This document shows, in pieces, positions 17,853-26,384 of a stretch of 64,000 nt of DNA. The notes beneath the pieces were generated by a model. The model searched no databases and was not told the DNA's origin. It saw nothing but the letters and a program-made list of their open reading frames with translations. Position 1 is the stretch's first letter. Every line of letters starts with the position of its first letter. The stretch comes from UBA7332 sp051657165 (GTDB lineage Bacteria > Bacteroidota > Bacteroidia > Bacteroidales > UBA7332): the NCBI GenBank assembly GCA_051657165.1, contig JBOFKD010000161.1, positions 5,816 to 69,815 on the forward strand, given 5' to 3'. The position numbers and the translations under genes are program-made.

Positions 17853-18731
17853 TTACTGATTAGTTCCGTAGAAGTCCTGGTCAGGAAACTTATCCCCTAT
17901 TAATTTAGGATTATATCCAAAAATTGAGGAGAAGTAGTAATGTACCTGATCCGCACATTCCTCTATTGATTTATACTCGATATTACAACGTTTAACGGTC
18001 GTAGCAGGCTCTGAATTTTTAAGTACAGAAGCCTCAAGAACAGCTTTAATATAATCTCCTATCTCCTGCTTATAAGGCAGCAATGACCGCTTGATCATGA
18101 CGAGAGATTGAGGGATACGTTCTCCGTTATGCAAAAAATTCACCTCATCTATTATTTTAACATGAGGGTTTGCCTGTAAGGCTCTGCTCGTAAAAGGCTC
18201 CGGCAAAATAGCCAGATCCACTATTCCGGCAGCTACTGCATTAGACAGTGCTATGTGAGAATCATATTTATAATTATATCTTACATGATAAGGATTAAAA
18301 CGTATCTGTGCAAGCAGGTCAGGCTGAAGACCTTTCCCGAAGATATACATTTCTTTATCATACAACTGCGATGTTGTCTGAATACTGTCATTTGAACTTA
18401 CCAGATATATATTCCCCCATACAACACAGGCTAATGGCACATAATCTACCCCTTTATTATAGAGATTAGCAGCCATCGTTGTCGGAACGACTGCTATATC
18501 AGGCTTATTCTGAAGCAGTAAAGACTGGACTTTCATCGGATTATCATAAATCTGATGCGTCAGATGAACCGGAGCTTTTACCTCACCGTTAATCAGCGAC
18601 TCAAAAGCTATCTTTGATGGTCCGTCCAGTAAAACAATAGAATAACTCTCCTCCGGAGTTACCTTTGACTTATTCCCGGTGCAACTGAGAAAAGTCAGTA
18701 ATATTAAAACTATTCCTAATATTTTTTTCAT
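17853..18731 (-). CDS. NMT1/THI5-like ABC substrate-binding lipoprotein
   Basis: A 292-residue lipoprotein: signal MKKILGIVLILLTFLSC with lipobox FLSC. The mature part follows the type II periplasmic-binding layout, with KVQSLLLQNKPDIAVVPTTM, ALSNAVAAGIVDLAILPEPF and SLVMIKRSLL. Such proteins deliver thiamine precursors, sulfonates, nitrate or similar ligands to an ABC permease. No permease or ATPase gene is adjacent, so the ligand is not deducible. The frame can be extended to a TTG at 18749, but ATG 18731 begins the signal peptide and is preferred. It follows the helicase gene by 19 bases and is probably cotranscribed with it. Confidence 0.82.
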   Translation of the reverse strand: MKKILGIVLILLTFLSCTGNKSKVTPEESYSIVLLDGPSKIAFESLINGEVKAPVHLTHQIYDNPMKVQSLLLQNKPDIAVVPTTMAANLYNKGVDYVPLACVVWGNIYLVSSNDSIQTTSQLYDKEMYIFGKGLQPDLLAQIRFNPYHVRYNYKYDSHIALSNAVAAGIVDLAILPEPFTSRALQANPHVKIIDEVNFLHNGERIPQSLVMIKRSLLPYKQEIGDYIKAVLEASVLKNSEPATTVKRCNIEYKSIEECADQVHYYFSSIFGYNPKLIGDKFPDQDFYGTNQ

Positions 18732-18750
18732 AAAAACAGAACGATACAAA

Positions 18751-20763
18751 CTATTTCTTTTTCTGATTCCTTAATTTGTCTGCTATAGACAATAAATGAT
18801 CACTTCTTTCGTGATCTCCTTCCTGATAATATGCCTGAGCCAGATATTCAATACAAGCGACATGCTGATGGTTTAGTCTCAGAGCATGTTCTAAGTCAGA
18901 TATCGCCCCTTCGGCATTATTTAACTCAATCCTGTTTTTACCTCTGTTATAAAATGCTTTAAACAGTTTAGGTGACATTTCACAGGCCGTATTAAAACAT
19001 TTCTCTGCATCCATAAATTCTTTCATATCATGCAGTGTAACACCTTTTCTTACCCATGCATCCACATGCTTGGGGTTTAATCGTAGAGCTTTATCAAAAT
19101 TAGCTAAAGCTGCCCGTGGATTAGAAGCTTTGGTTATACATTCATTCCCCATCAGATAAAACTCATGTGCCATATCGGCAAAGGAGTCAATAAGTTCACG
19201 CATTTCATATTTCAGCCTTCTGTTCTCCTGACGTAACTGATTGATCACATTCAATTTTCTACGGATATATCTGCGTGGACCGGGCTTTTCTATATCATAG
19301 CGGGAATGGATTGCCTTATAAAAACTTTCCATGCAATTTTCAAAATCACCTTTATCAAATGCATCAATTGCCTCTTTGTAAAGAATATCAGCCTGTGCCT
19401 GTTTCAGCGCTTTATCAATAAGCATACGGTTATTAAACATTTGTGCAAACTGAACGACTTCCGGTCTCACAAACACATCTCTCGGCTGTATTTGTTTCTT
19501 AAGCACAATTCCCTCTAATGAAGTACACCTGCTTAATGCCACATAGGTCTGACCTCCGGCAAATGCTCCTCCGGTGAAATCTATAATCGTATTTGAAAAA
19601 GTAAGCCCCTGACTTTTATGCACAGTGATTGCCCAGGCCAGACGAAGCGGAAACTGGGTAAACGTGCCTAATTCTTTTTCTTCTACTTTATTTTCTTTCT
19701 CGTTATAAGAGTATTGGATATTGCGCCAGGTATCTTTTTCTACACGACATTCTTTCCCATTTTCCAGAAGAACAATAACTTCCGTATCTGTAAACCCGGT
19801 AATCCGTCCGATCGTTCCGTTAGCCCAACGTCGTTCATTGGGAGTTCCCATATCATTTTTAATAAAGATCACCTGAGCATTTTTCTTCAGAATCAACTCC
19901 CTCAGTGTAGGCAAACTATTCTCAGGAAAATCGCCCTGCACCTGCCCCGTAAAACGATGCGGATCATCTTCTAAAGACTTCAGCTTCTCTTCATTGATAT
20001 AATCGACGCTATCACGCCGCGTGGCTAACGTGATGTAAAAATCATTATCAGACGGCACAAACGCCGGATCATAACGTTTATTTAATGCCTGAAGAGTGTA
20101 TGAATCTGCATTATTCATTCTCACTCTGTCCAGCAGTTCTACAAAGTCAGCATTCTTCTGTCTGTATACTTTTCTAAGTTCAATAGGCACCAGTTGAATA
20201 TCTTTAAAAACCTTTGCCGAAAAGAAAAAAGAATTCTCGTAAAATCGATTTAATATCTCTTTTGCGTCTGATGTAACAACGGGTTCCAGCTGAAAAATAT
20301 CACCTACAAATAAAAGTTGTTTTCCTCCGAAGGGTTCTCTCATATTTTTGGAGAACACCCGAAGTATCCGATCTACACAATCAATAATATCGGCTCTGAC
20401 CATTGAAATCTCGTCAATGATAATTAACTCAACATTCTCAATCAGTTTACGATGAGACTTCTTATATTTAAAGAACTCAAATATACGGTTATTAGTCAGG
20501 CTCAGATCCGGATCATCCGGTAATATTGGTCTGAAAGGAAGTTTAAAAAATGAGTGAAGAGTACTTCCGTTTGCATTGATAGCCGCTACACCTGTAGGTG
20601 CCAGAACAACAAACTTCTTTTTTGTATTCTGACAGATATATTTCAGAAATGTCGATTTACCCGTCCCGGCCTTACCTGTCAGAAAGACAGACTGGCGCGT
20701 ATATTGTATAAGGTTTAGAGCATCTTGAAATTCATGATTGTCGGTATCAATTACAAAACTCAT
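18751..20763 (-). CDS. PIF1/RecD-like SF1B helicase with C-terminal TPRs
   Basis: A 670-residue protein. The helicase core has Walker A GKAGTGKS at residues 30-37, an APTGVAA motif, IIIDEISMVRADI (motif II), GKQLLFVGDIFQLEPV (motif III), AWAITVHKSQGLTF (motif V) and YVALSRCTSLEG (motif VI). From about residue 440 onwards the sequence changes to helical repeats; ALANFDKALRLNPKHVDAWV and AISDLEHALRLNHQHVACIE are clear TPR units. PIF1-like 5'-3' helicases resolve G-quadruplexes and R-loops; TPRs would mediate partner binding. The gene is divergent from the TusA-DsrE gene, and its partner is unknown. Confidence 0.9.
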   Translation of the reverse strand: MSFVIDTDNHEFQDALNLIQYTRQSVFLTGKAGTGKSTFLKYICQNTKKKFVVLAPTGVAAINANGSTLHSFFKLPFRPILPDDPDLSLTNNRIFEFFKYKKSHRKLIENVELIIIDEISMVRADIIDCVDRILRVFSKNMREPFGGKQLLFVGDIFQLEPVVTSDAKEILNRFYENSFFFSAKVFKDIQLVPIELRKVYRQKNADFVELLDRVRMNNADSYTLQALNKRYDPAFVPSDNDFYITLATRRDSVDYINEEKLKSLEDDPHRFTGQVQGDFPENSLPTLRELILKKNAQVIFIKNDMGTPNERRWANGTIGRITGFTDTEVIVLLENGKECRVEKDTWRNIQYSYNEKENKVEEKELGTFTQFPLRLAWAITVHKSQGLTFSNTIIDFTGGAFAGGQTYVALSRCTSLEGIVLKKQIQPRDVFVRPEVVQFAQMFNNRMLIDKALKQAQADILYKEAIDAFDKGDFENCMESFYKAIHSRYDIEKPGPRRYIRRKLNVINQLRQENRRLKYEMRELIDSFADMAHEFYLMGNECITKASNPRAALANFDKALRLNPKHVDAWVRKGVTLHDMKEFMDAEKCFNTACEMSPKLFKAFYNRGKNRIELNNAEGAISDLEHALRLNHQHVACIEYLAQAYYQEGDHERSDHLLSIADKLRNQKKK

Positions 20764-20919
20764 ATTATTTACTTCATTTTAGGACACGAAGATAGCAATA
20801 AATTGTGAATTTTCATTTCAAATATTATTTTGATCACAATCTTTTATAAGATTCGAATAAACAAATGAAAATTCAATATCGTTTTATAATCTGATATTTA
20901 AATCTAAACTAGAAACAAT

Positions 20920-21696
20920 ATGCCTAAATTGACTAAAATCGATCTTCATCCTGCATCGGATGAAAATACAGATAAACAAATCATTGAGCTTGATGCACGC
21001 GGGTCTCTTTGCCCCGGTCCGGTGTTATCGCTCAAGCAGGAGGTTGATAAGTTAACAACCGGACAACAGATAAGAATCACGGCCACTGATAAAGGATTTA
21101 TGAAAGACGTGACCGGATGGTGTGAAATTACCGGCAACAGACTTGTAAATCTGTCAACCGAAACAAACGGAGAAATCATTGCCCTGATCGAGAAATGCAA
21201 CAACGAAACTCCGGAAGTAACGCCTACGGGCAAAGATCTGGTGCTGGTTGTATTCAGCGATGAGATGGACAAAGCAATGGCTGCTTTCAATATAGCATTA
21301 GGAGCTTATGCCACAGGGATGAATGTAACTATTTTCTTTACTTTTTACGGACTTAGTCTGATCCGTAAAGAAAATGTACATGAAAAACATTCTTTTATGG
21401 AGAAGCTGGTAGATGAGATGTTACCAGAGAATGACAAGAAGCTGCCTCTTTCAAAAAACAACTTTCTCGGACTGGGCCGCAAAATGATGGAAAGGCTCAT
21501 GAAGGACAAAAACGTACCTCCGGTTGACTTTATGATTCATATGGCCAAATACGATGGTATTAAATTTGTAGCCTGTCAGATGTCTATGGATATCTTAGGT
21601 ATTACCAAAGAAGAGCTGATTGACAATATAGAAGTCGGAGGCGTTGCAACCATGCTCGAGAGAGCCCGCTATTCCAATATGAATTTCTTTATATAA
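20920..21696 (+). CDS. TusA - DsrE/F fusion, sulfur relay protein
   Basis: A 258-residue fusion. Residues 20-95 are a TusA/SirA domain with the sulfur-carrier cysteine C31 in LCPGPVL. Residues about 105-258 are a DsrE/DsrF-like domain (LVLVVFSDEMDKAMAAFNIA, later KFVACQMSMDILGI with its cysteine). TusA and DsrE proteins pass persulfide sulfur between partners. Joining a carrier and a DsrE domain in one chain suggests an internal sulfur transfer. It is transcribed alone between the divergent helicase gene and the convergent DUF5103 gene. Confidence 0.88.
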   Translation: MPKLTKIDLHPASDENTDKQIIELDARGSLCPGPVLSLKQEVDKLTTGQQIRITATDKGFMKDVTGWCEITGNRLVNLSTETNGEIIALIEKCNNETPEVTPTGKDLVLVVFSDEMDKAMAAFNIALGAYATGMNVTIFFTFYGLSLIRKENVHEKHSFMEKLVDEMLPENDKKLPLSKNNFLGLGRKMMERLMKDKNVPPVDFMIHMAKYDGIKFVACQMSMDILGITKEELIDNIEVGGVATMLERARYSNMNFFI

Positions 21697-21699
21697 GCA

Positions 21700-21745
21700 A
21701 AAAAAAGAAGCACTGATAATACCATATCAGTGCTTCTTGCTGTAT
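21700..21745. terminator. Bidirectional terminator between TusA-DsrE and DUF5103 genes
   Basis: A perfect 13-bp stem (AGAAGCACTGATA at 21706-21718, TATCAGTGCTTCT at 21725-21737) with an A-run on one side and a T-rich tail on the other, lying between two converging genes. Confidence 0.9.
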
Positions 21746-21746
21746 T

Positions 21747-23018
21747 TTAATAGATCATACGAGTACCTACCAGCCTGTCATATCTGTCTCCGGCAGACCT
21801 GTAATACACCCGAATAAGATATTCATTATGCGTTTCATAAAAATTACCTTCAATCAGACCTGTCTCCCCTATATCTGAGCCATTAGGCACATACAGATAA
21901 ATAAAATTGTACAACCCTTCCTTCAAAAGATGCGAATGTGTATAACCCCTCAGTGTGGCATCATAACTCATTTCAAACCGTTCGTCTGCCAGGAAATTAC
22001 TTAATTCACCAAATACATAAATCCGTCCGTTAATCAGAGGATCATCCATATCTAAAAAGAAATGTGTCAGAAAGTAGTCAGCCTCCGTATTACTATCGGC
22101 AACATCCAAAGCTCTGATTATATATTTCCCGTACTGATCCTGATCGTATCGGTACGGCCGGTTAGCTCTCACCTGATCCGCCTGAAGCTCCACATTATAA
22201 TACGGATGATGAAATGAGACTGACTCAATCCCCATCCCGGAATACTTATGTGTTGTCATCTCAAAGCGACGAAACTGATTGCCTCCCGGAAAAGTCAACT
22301 GAGGAGTATTCTCATACACGATCTCTTTATTATTCATATAAAGAGGATTCATCAGAATACGCTGATTATCCGTCCTGCTGTTTTGCTGAACCACCAGCTT
22401 AAGCTCACTCTGCGGATTTCTCACCTGAAGATCATCCGTTATAACCTTCACCTTAAGCTGTTGATTTGATTTCTTATAATCCTTCAGCGTAATTCCGCTC
22501 ACTTCTCCCGCCACCTGCACTTTATCTTCCGTCAGCGAGAAGCAGGCCAGAGCCAGAACCGCTCCCGGATGGTCGTAGCTATATATTTTCATCACATAAT
22601 TCCCCGACAGCTTCAGACTGTAATTTTCATCGGGCAGACTTATCCGATAATGCACATAGTTCGTAAGCGTATTAAAAGACTGCGTATAATCTTCAATATC
22701 GATCTTATTAAATCCGGTCATATATTCCGTTGAAGACAATCCCGATTCCTTCCAGTTCACGTCACAATGATGAATCGTATAATACAACATTGGATATTCA
22801 TCCGTGAGCATATCAAACTCAACAGACAATCTGTCTCCCTTACCCAATCGCAAAACCGACGGGTTACGCCAGTCATCATTCACAGTTATCTGCAACGAGC
22901 GAATACTCTTATCCAATGCTTTCGTATGATATACCTGAGCCGGCAATGCTGATGTAATACCAGAATATAAAAGCAGAAAGAGTAATAAAAGAGCAGATTT
23001 ATATTTTTGTTTAATCAT
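21747..23018 (-). CDS. Secreted DUF5103 protein
   Basis: A 423-residue protein with a cleavable signal peptide (MIKQKYKSALLLLFLLLYSG, then SALPAQ). The mature part is beta-rich and matches the DUF5103 type common in Bacteroidetes (RSLQITVNDDWRNPSVLRLG, HHCDVNWKESGLSSTEYM, IRALDVADSNTEADYFLTHF, YVFGELSNFLADERFEM). The last part is an E-set-like fold reminiscent of glycogen-binding domains. The function is unknown. It is transcribed alone towards the shared terminator. Confidence 0.85.
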   Translation of the reverse strand: MIKQKYKSALLLLFLLLYSGITSALPAQVYHTKALDKSIRSLQITVNDDWRNPSVLRLGKGDRLSVEFDMLTDEYPMLYYTIHHCDVNWKESGLSSTEYMTGFNKIDIEDYTQSFNTLTNYVHYRISLPDENYSLKLSGNYVMKIYSYDHPGAVLALACFSLTEDKVQVAGEVSGITLKDYKKSNQQLKVKVITDDLQVRNPQSELKLVVQQNSRTDNQRILMNPLYMNNKEIVYENTPQLTFPGGNQFRRFEMTTHKYSGMGIESVSFHHPYYNVELQADQVRANRPYRYDQDQYGKYIIRALDVADSNTEADYFLTHFFLDMDDPLINGRIYVFGELSNFLADERFEMSYDATLRGYTHSHLLKEGLYNFIYLYVPNGSDIGETGLIEGNFYETHNEYLIRVYYRSAGDRYDRLVGTRMIY

Positions 23019-23198
23019 AAAAAACGTTGCTTTTCAATTTCTCTGCAAAATAAAAATAAAATACCGATATATACTATCGTATTGATGTTTAAATCAATAA
23101 TCCGGAATATCATGAACGATTAGCTTTCCTAAATGTTTATTTTTATAGAATCAGGCAACTATTAGCTAAAGAAATCTCGTTTTATTGGTTGTTTTTGC

Positions 23199-23206
23199 TA
23201 CTTTTG
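23199..23206 (+). promoter_or_regulatory. -7 box of rnpB promoter (TACTTTTG)
   Basis: A match to TAnnTTTG ending 6 bases before the inferred 5' end of RNase P RNA. That spacing supports both the promoter and the RNA start. Confidence 0.75.
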
Positions 23207-23211
23207 CAAGC

Positions 23212-23625
23212 GAAAACAGCAGGACGGTTTGTCGCTAGGTATATTTATTTATGCCGAGAGGAAAGTCCGGGCTACACAGAGCACCACACTTCTTAACGGG
23301 AAGCTGTCCGCGAGGGCAGAGTAGTGTAACAGAGAATAACCGCCTTCTCCGGAGGGTAAGGGTGAAAAGGTGAGGTAAGAGCTCACCGGTCCGGGTGGCA
23401 ACATCAGGAGCCGTACGCCTTGTGGGTAGCAAGTTCATGTATATCGACGCAGTAGGACTGCTCGTCCGATGTCGAGGGGTAGAACGCTAGAGCTTCAGAG
23501 TGATCTGAAGAGCAGATAAATGACAAACATTCTTTGAAAGACAAACGTATTGGCTCTCCGGAGCTTTTTATGAATATCTTTCGCTATAAAGGATACAGAA
23601 CCCGGCTTATAGACCTGCTGTTTTT
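23212..23625 (+). ncRNA. rnpB: RNase P RNA (class A, Bacteroidetes form)
   Basis: The catalytic RNA of RNase P, which matures tRNA 5' ends. The P1 stem pairs AAAACAGCAGG (from 23213) with CCTGCTGTTTT (to about 23624). The universal P4 region is present as GAGGAAAGTCCGGGC near 23260 and as ACAGAACCCGGCTTATAG near 23595. The segment GGGTAAGGGTGAAAAGGTG and the CGTCCGATGTCGAGG region also fit. The RNA ends in a T-rich run that may terminate it. An open frame on the minus strand across this RNA is spurious. The yihY-type gene begins 22 bases after the RNA. Confidence 0.95.
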
Positions 23626-23646
23626 ATTTTTAATACCGAAATTATT

Positions 23647-25047
23647 ATGCGTCGTCTATTCAATCATCTGATGCAACTGATCAAATTCATATGGAATTTT
23701 CTAACCTATGACATTTGGAGAATCACTGAAAACGAACTCACTTCTTTTGGTGCATTCCTGATAACATCTCTTCGTGCATTAATACTCTCTATAAAACGTT
23801 TCGTTAACGACAGACTTTCTACAAAAGCCTCTGCATTAACTTACAGCACTTTACTTGCAATTGTACCCACTCTTGCTCTGTTATTTGCTATTGCCAAAGG
23901 TTTTGGGACGAGATCTATTATCGAAAGTCAGATTCTGGACTCTTTTCCCGGACAAAGAGAAATATTGATCGATGCACTCAAATTCGTGGATGTATATCTC
24001 AATCACACAAAAAGCGGAGTCTTCGTAGGACTTGGTGCCATCCTTCTGTTCTGGACAGTCCTTAGTCTGATCAATAATATAGAGCAGTCATTCAATGAAA
24101 TATGGTATGTAAAAAAAAGCAGAAGTATTTACCGGCAAATCACCGACTACTTTTCGCTCATTCTTATGCTGCCAATATTCATGGTCTTCTCTAGTGGGCT
24201 CACCCTGTTTATTACGACATTCGTAAACAGCAGCAACTACTCACATGTACTAACACCTCTCACCTCGTTAGTATTTACAGTTCTGCCGTTTGTTGTCACC
24301 TGCACAGCGTTTACCTTCATATATGTCTACATGCCCAATACTCATGTGAAAGTAAAAAACGCTATCATACCGGGTATTCTCAGCGGATCAGCCTTTCAGA
24401 TCTTTCAGTACGTTTATATCAGCGGACAGATTTGGGTCTCAAAATACAATGCTATCTACGGAAGCTTTGCAGCACTCCCTCTCCTTTTACTGTGGCTTCA
24501 GCTATCGTGGATCATCTGTTTATACGGCGCTGCTCTTACTCATGCTGCCCAGACCGCCCGCAATTATAATTTCGAAAAAGAAACCCAGACGATCAGCAGG
24601 AGATACAAGGATTTTGTCACGCTGATCATCGTAGCTATCATTGTAAAAAGATTTGTCCGGCAGGAGAAACCCTACACCGCTGATGAAATCACCTATGATG
24701 GCGAGATACCGATAAGTCTGACTAAACAGATACTTTACGAAATGGGTGAACTCAACATCATCACAGAGGTATACATCGAAAAAGAGCGCAATCATGTATA
24801 TCAGCCCGCCTTTGATGTTCATCTGATGACAGTAGGCAATCTTTTTGACCGCATTGGCCGGTATGGATCTGAAGATTTCAATATTGACAAAAATCACAGA
24901 TTCAGCTCACTATGGAACGCCATGAAAGAATCAAGAAGCTACATGTCGTCAAAGATGAAAGAAGTGCTGATTATGGATCTGCCTATCGGTGAAAAAAAAG
25001 ACACACCCGAACCTCCGAAAATCAGCTTCATCAAAAAGCGAAAATAA
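23647..25047 (+). CDS. YihY/BrkB-family inner-membrane protein
   Basis: A 466-residue protein. Residues about 40-300 hold six helices with the family signatures KASALTYSTLLAIVPTLALL, SGVFVGLGAILLFWTVLSLI and YGSFAALPLLLLWLQLSWII. The remaining 150 residues are cytoplasmic and include a winged-helix-like stretch (KQILYEMGELNIITEVYIEK). The family was once mislabelled ribonuclease BN; its real function is not settled. It follows rnpB closely and ends at an unusually long perfect hairpin. Confidence 0.9.
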   Translation: MRRLFNHLMQLIKFIWNFLTYDIWRITENELTSFGAFLITSLRALILSIKRFVNDRLSTKASALTYSTLLAIVPTLALLFAIAKGFGTRSIIESQILDSFPGQREILIDALKFVDVYLNHTKSGVFVGLGAILLFWTVLSLINNIEQSFNEIWYVKKSRSIYRQITDYFSLILMLPIFMVFSSGLTLFITTFVNSSNYSHVLTPLTSLVFTVLPFVVTCTAFTFIYVYMPNTHVKVKNAIIPGILSGSAFQIFQYVYISGQIWVSKYNAIYGSFAALPLLLLWLQLSWIICLYGAALTHAAQTARNYNFEKETQTISRRYKDFVTLIIVAIIVKRFVRQEKPYTADEITYDGEIPISLTKQILYEMGELNIITEVYIEKERNHVYQPAFDVHLMTVGNLFDRIGRYGSEDFNIDKNHRFSSLWNAMKESRSYMSSKMKEVLIMDLPIGEKKDTPEPPKISFIKKRK

Positions 25048-25070
25048 CAACTATATACCCTGTCAATAAA

Positions 25071-25117
25071 TAACAGAAGAAGCCGGCTTATAAACAATAA
25101 GCCGGCTTCTTCTGTTA
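25071..25117 (+). terminator. Long perfect hairpin terminator after the YihY gene
   Basis: Arms at 25071-25091 and 25097-25117 pair perfectly over 21 bp, with a 5-base loop. The stem contains the GC-rich core AAGCCGGCTT. The T-run is part of the stem, as often seen in this phylum. Confidence 0.85.
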
Positions 25118-25516
25118 TAAGCATAAAGTGATCAACAGCGCGCTTTGAGTATCTTTTTGATTAAGATATCCGAGTATTTTCGTTCTGTTTTCTTTCTCCG
25201 AATATGGATTTAACCTGTTGAATCTGCGCTTCGAAAAAGACTGACAGCTCTTTAAAAACTCCTCAGAGACAACGCTATAAATTCTTTCTGTTTCTTACAT
25301 TTTAATGACCGGAAGAATCAAAAACCACAACGCTATAAAAATATCTTTATGAAAGCTTTTTAACAGAATAACAATCATAGTATCACAAATATTCGCATTT
25401 TTCATTACAGGTTGATAGCAACACCACCAAATGTTTCTTTTCCTTAATGTAGATTTATTAGACGTAATATTGAAAATTATTAACACAATACAGTCTCTTC
25501 TATAAGAGACTTCACC

Positions 25517-25524
25517 TATTTTTG
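25517..25524 (+). promoter_or_regulatory. -7 box of the IclR-family gene (TATTTTTG)
   Basis: Matches TAnnTTTG, 29 bases upstream of the ATG. Confidence 0.6.
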
Positions 25525-25553
25525 TTTTCCAGAAATGGAATACAATTTCAAAT

Positions 25554-26342
25554 ATGGAAAATAAATTGACTCAACACGAGGATAATTATAAAGTCCCCAA
25601 TCTGGAAAAAGGACTGCATGTTTTAGAATTACTTGTAGAATCTCAGGAAGGCTTGAATCTTCAGGATATTAAAAATAAAGCAGAATTATCTCAAACTACC
25701 GCATACCGTATATTACATACGCTTATCAGACTAGGCTATGTCATATATATAGAAAGTAGCAAACGATATATTATCTCACACAAGATGCTTTCTCTCGGAT
25801 TCAAATCCCTGCATGAAAGAAATCTGCACGAAATAGTTCTTCCACACTTGCGTAATATTCGCGATGTAGTAAAAGAGACCGTTTGTTTCGGTGTAATGAC
25901 CAACAATAAGGCAATGTTTATCGAGCAGGCTCTCGGCTCTCATCCTTTTTGCTTTGTGCTTACTCCCGGCAAGCTGATAGACTTACACTGTTCTGCTCCC
26001 GGAAAAGCAATGATGGCAGCTATGCCCGAATCCATGCGCAATCATTATCTCGAAAAAATGACTTTCAAGAAATACAATGAGCGCACGATCACAACGCGTA
26101 AAGGCTATCTGAAAGAACTCGAAGAGGTCAATAATCTGGGATATGCCATTGACCGGGAAGAAGAGATGAGCGGAATTATGTGTATCGGATCAGCTATATT
26201 AGACCACACAGGTATGCCCTGCGGAACAATATGGCTTGTCGGTCCCAAAGACCGCCTTGATGCCGGAACCATTAAAGCTGATGGCGAACTCATACACAAT
26301 GTATGCAAAAACATTTCAATTGAATTAGGATACAGAACTTAG
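25554..26342 (+). CDS. IclR-family transcriptional regulator
   Basis: A 262-residue regulator. Residues 15-75 form the winged helix-turn-helix (LEKGLHVLELLVES, SQTTAYRILHTLIRLGYV). The C-terminal effector-binding domain has the conserved HCSAPGKAMMAA segment and DREEEMSGIMCIGSAI. IclR proteins usually repress or activate catabolic genes in response to small acids or aromatics. The only gene downstream on the same strand is the CcsBA-like membrane protein 42 bases later; no catabolic target is evident. Confidence 0.9.
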   Translation: MENKLTQHEDNYKVPNLEKGLHVLELLVESQEGLNLQDIKNKAELSQTTAYRILHTLIRLGYVIYIESSKRYIISHKMLSLGFKSLHERNLHEIVLPHLRNIRDVVKETVCFGVMTNNKAMFIEQALGSHPFCFVLTPGKLIDLHCSAPGKAMMAAMPESMRNHYLEKMTFKKYNERTITTRKGYLKELEEVNNLGYAIDREEEMSGIMCIGSAILDHTGMPCGTIWLVGPKDRLDAGTIKADGELIHNVCKNISIELGYRT

Positions 26343-26384
26343 CACTCTGAAAAAGTATTGTATTCCAAATTATATAAAGTTACT

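Larger units (their letters stand above)
25048..25553. other. Gene-free region between the YihY gene and the IclR gene
   Basis: About 500 AT-rich bases. They hold the hairpin at 25071-25117, a 13-base direct repeat (ACAACGCTATAAA, near 25269 and 25326) and the IclR promoter box at 25517-25524. I see no credible gene. Confidence 0.8.

Noticed and set aside
23235..23438. Open frame of 67 codons on the minus strand
   Set aside because: It lies entirely inside the RNase P RNA.
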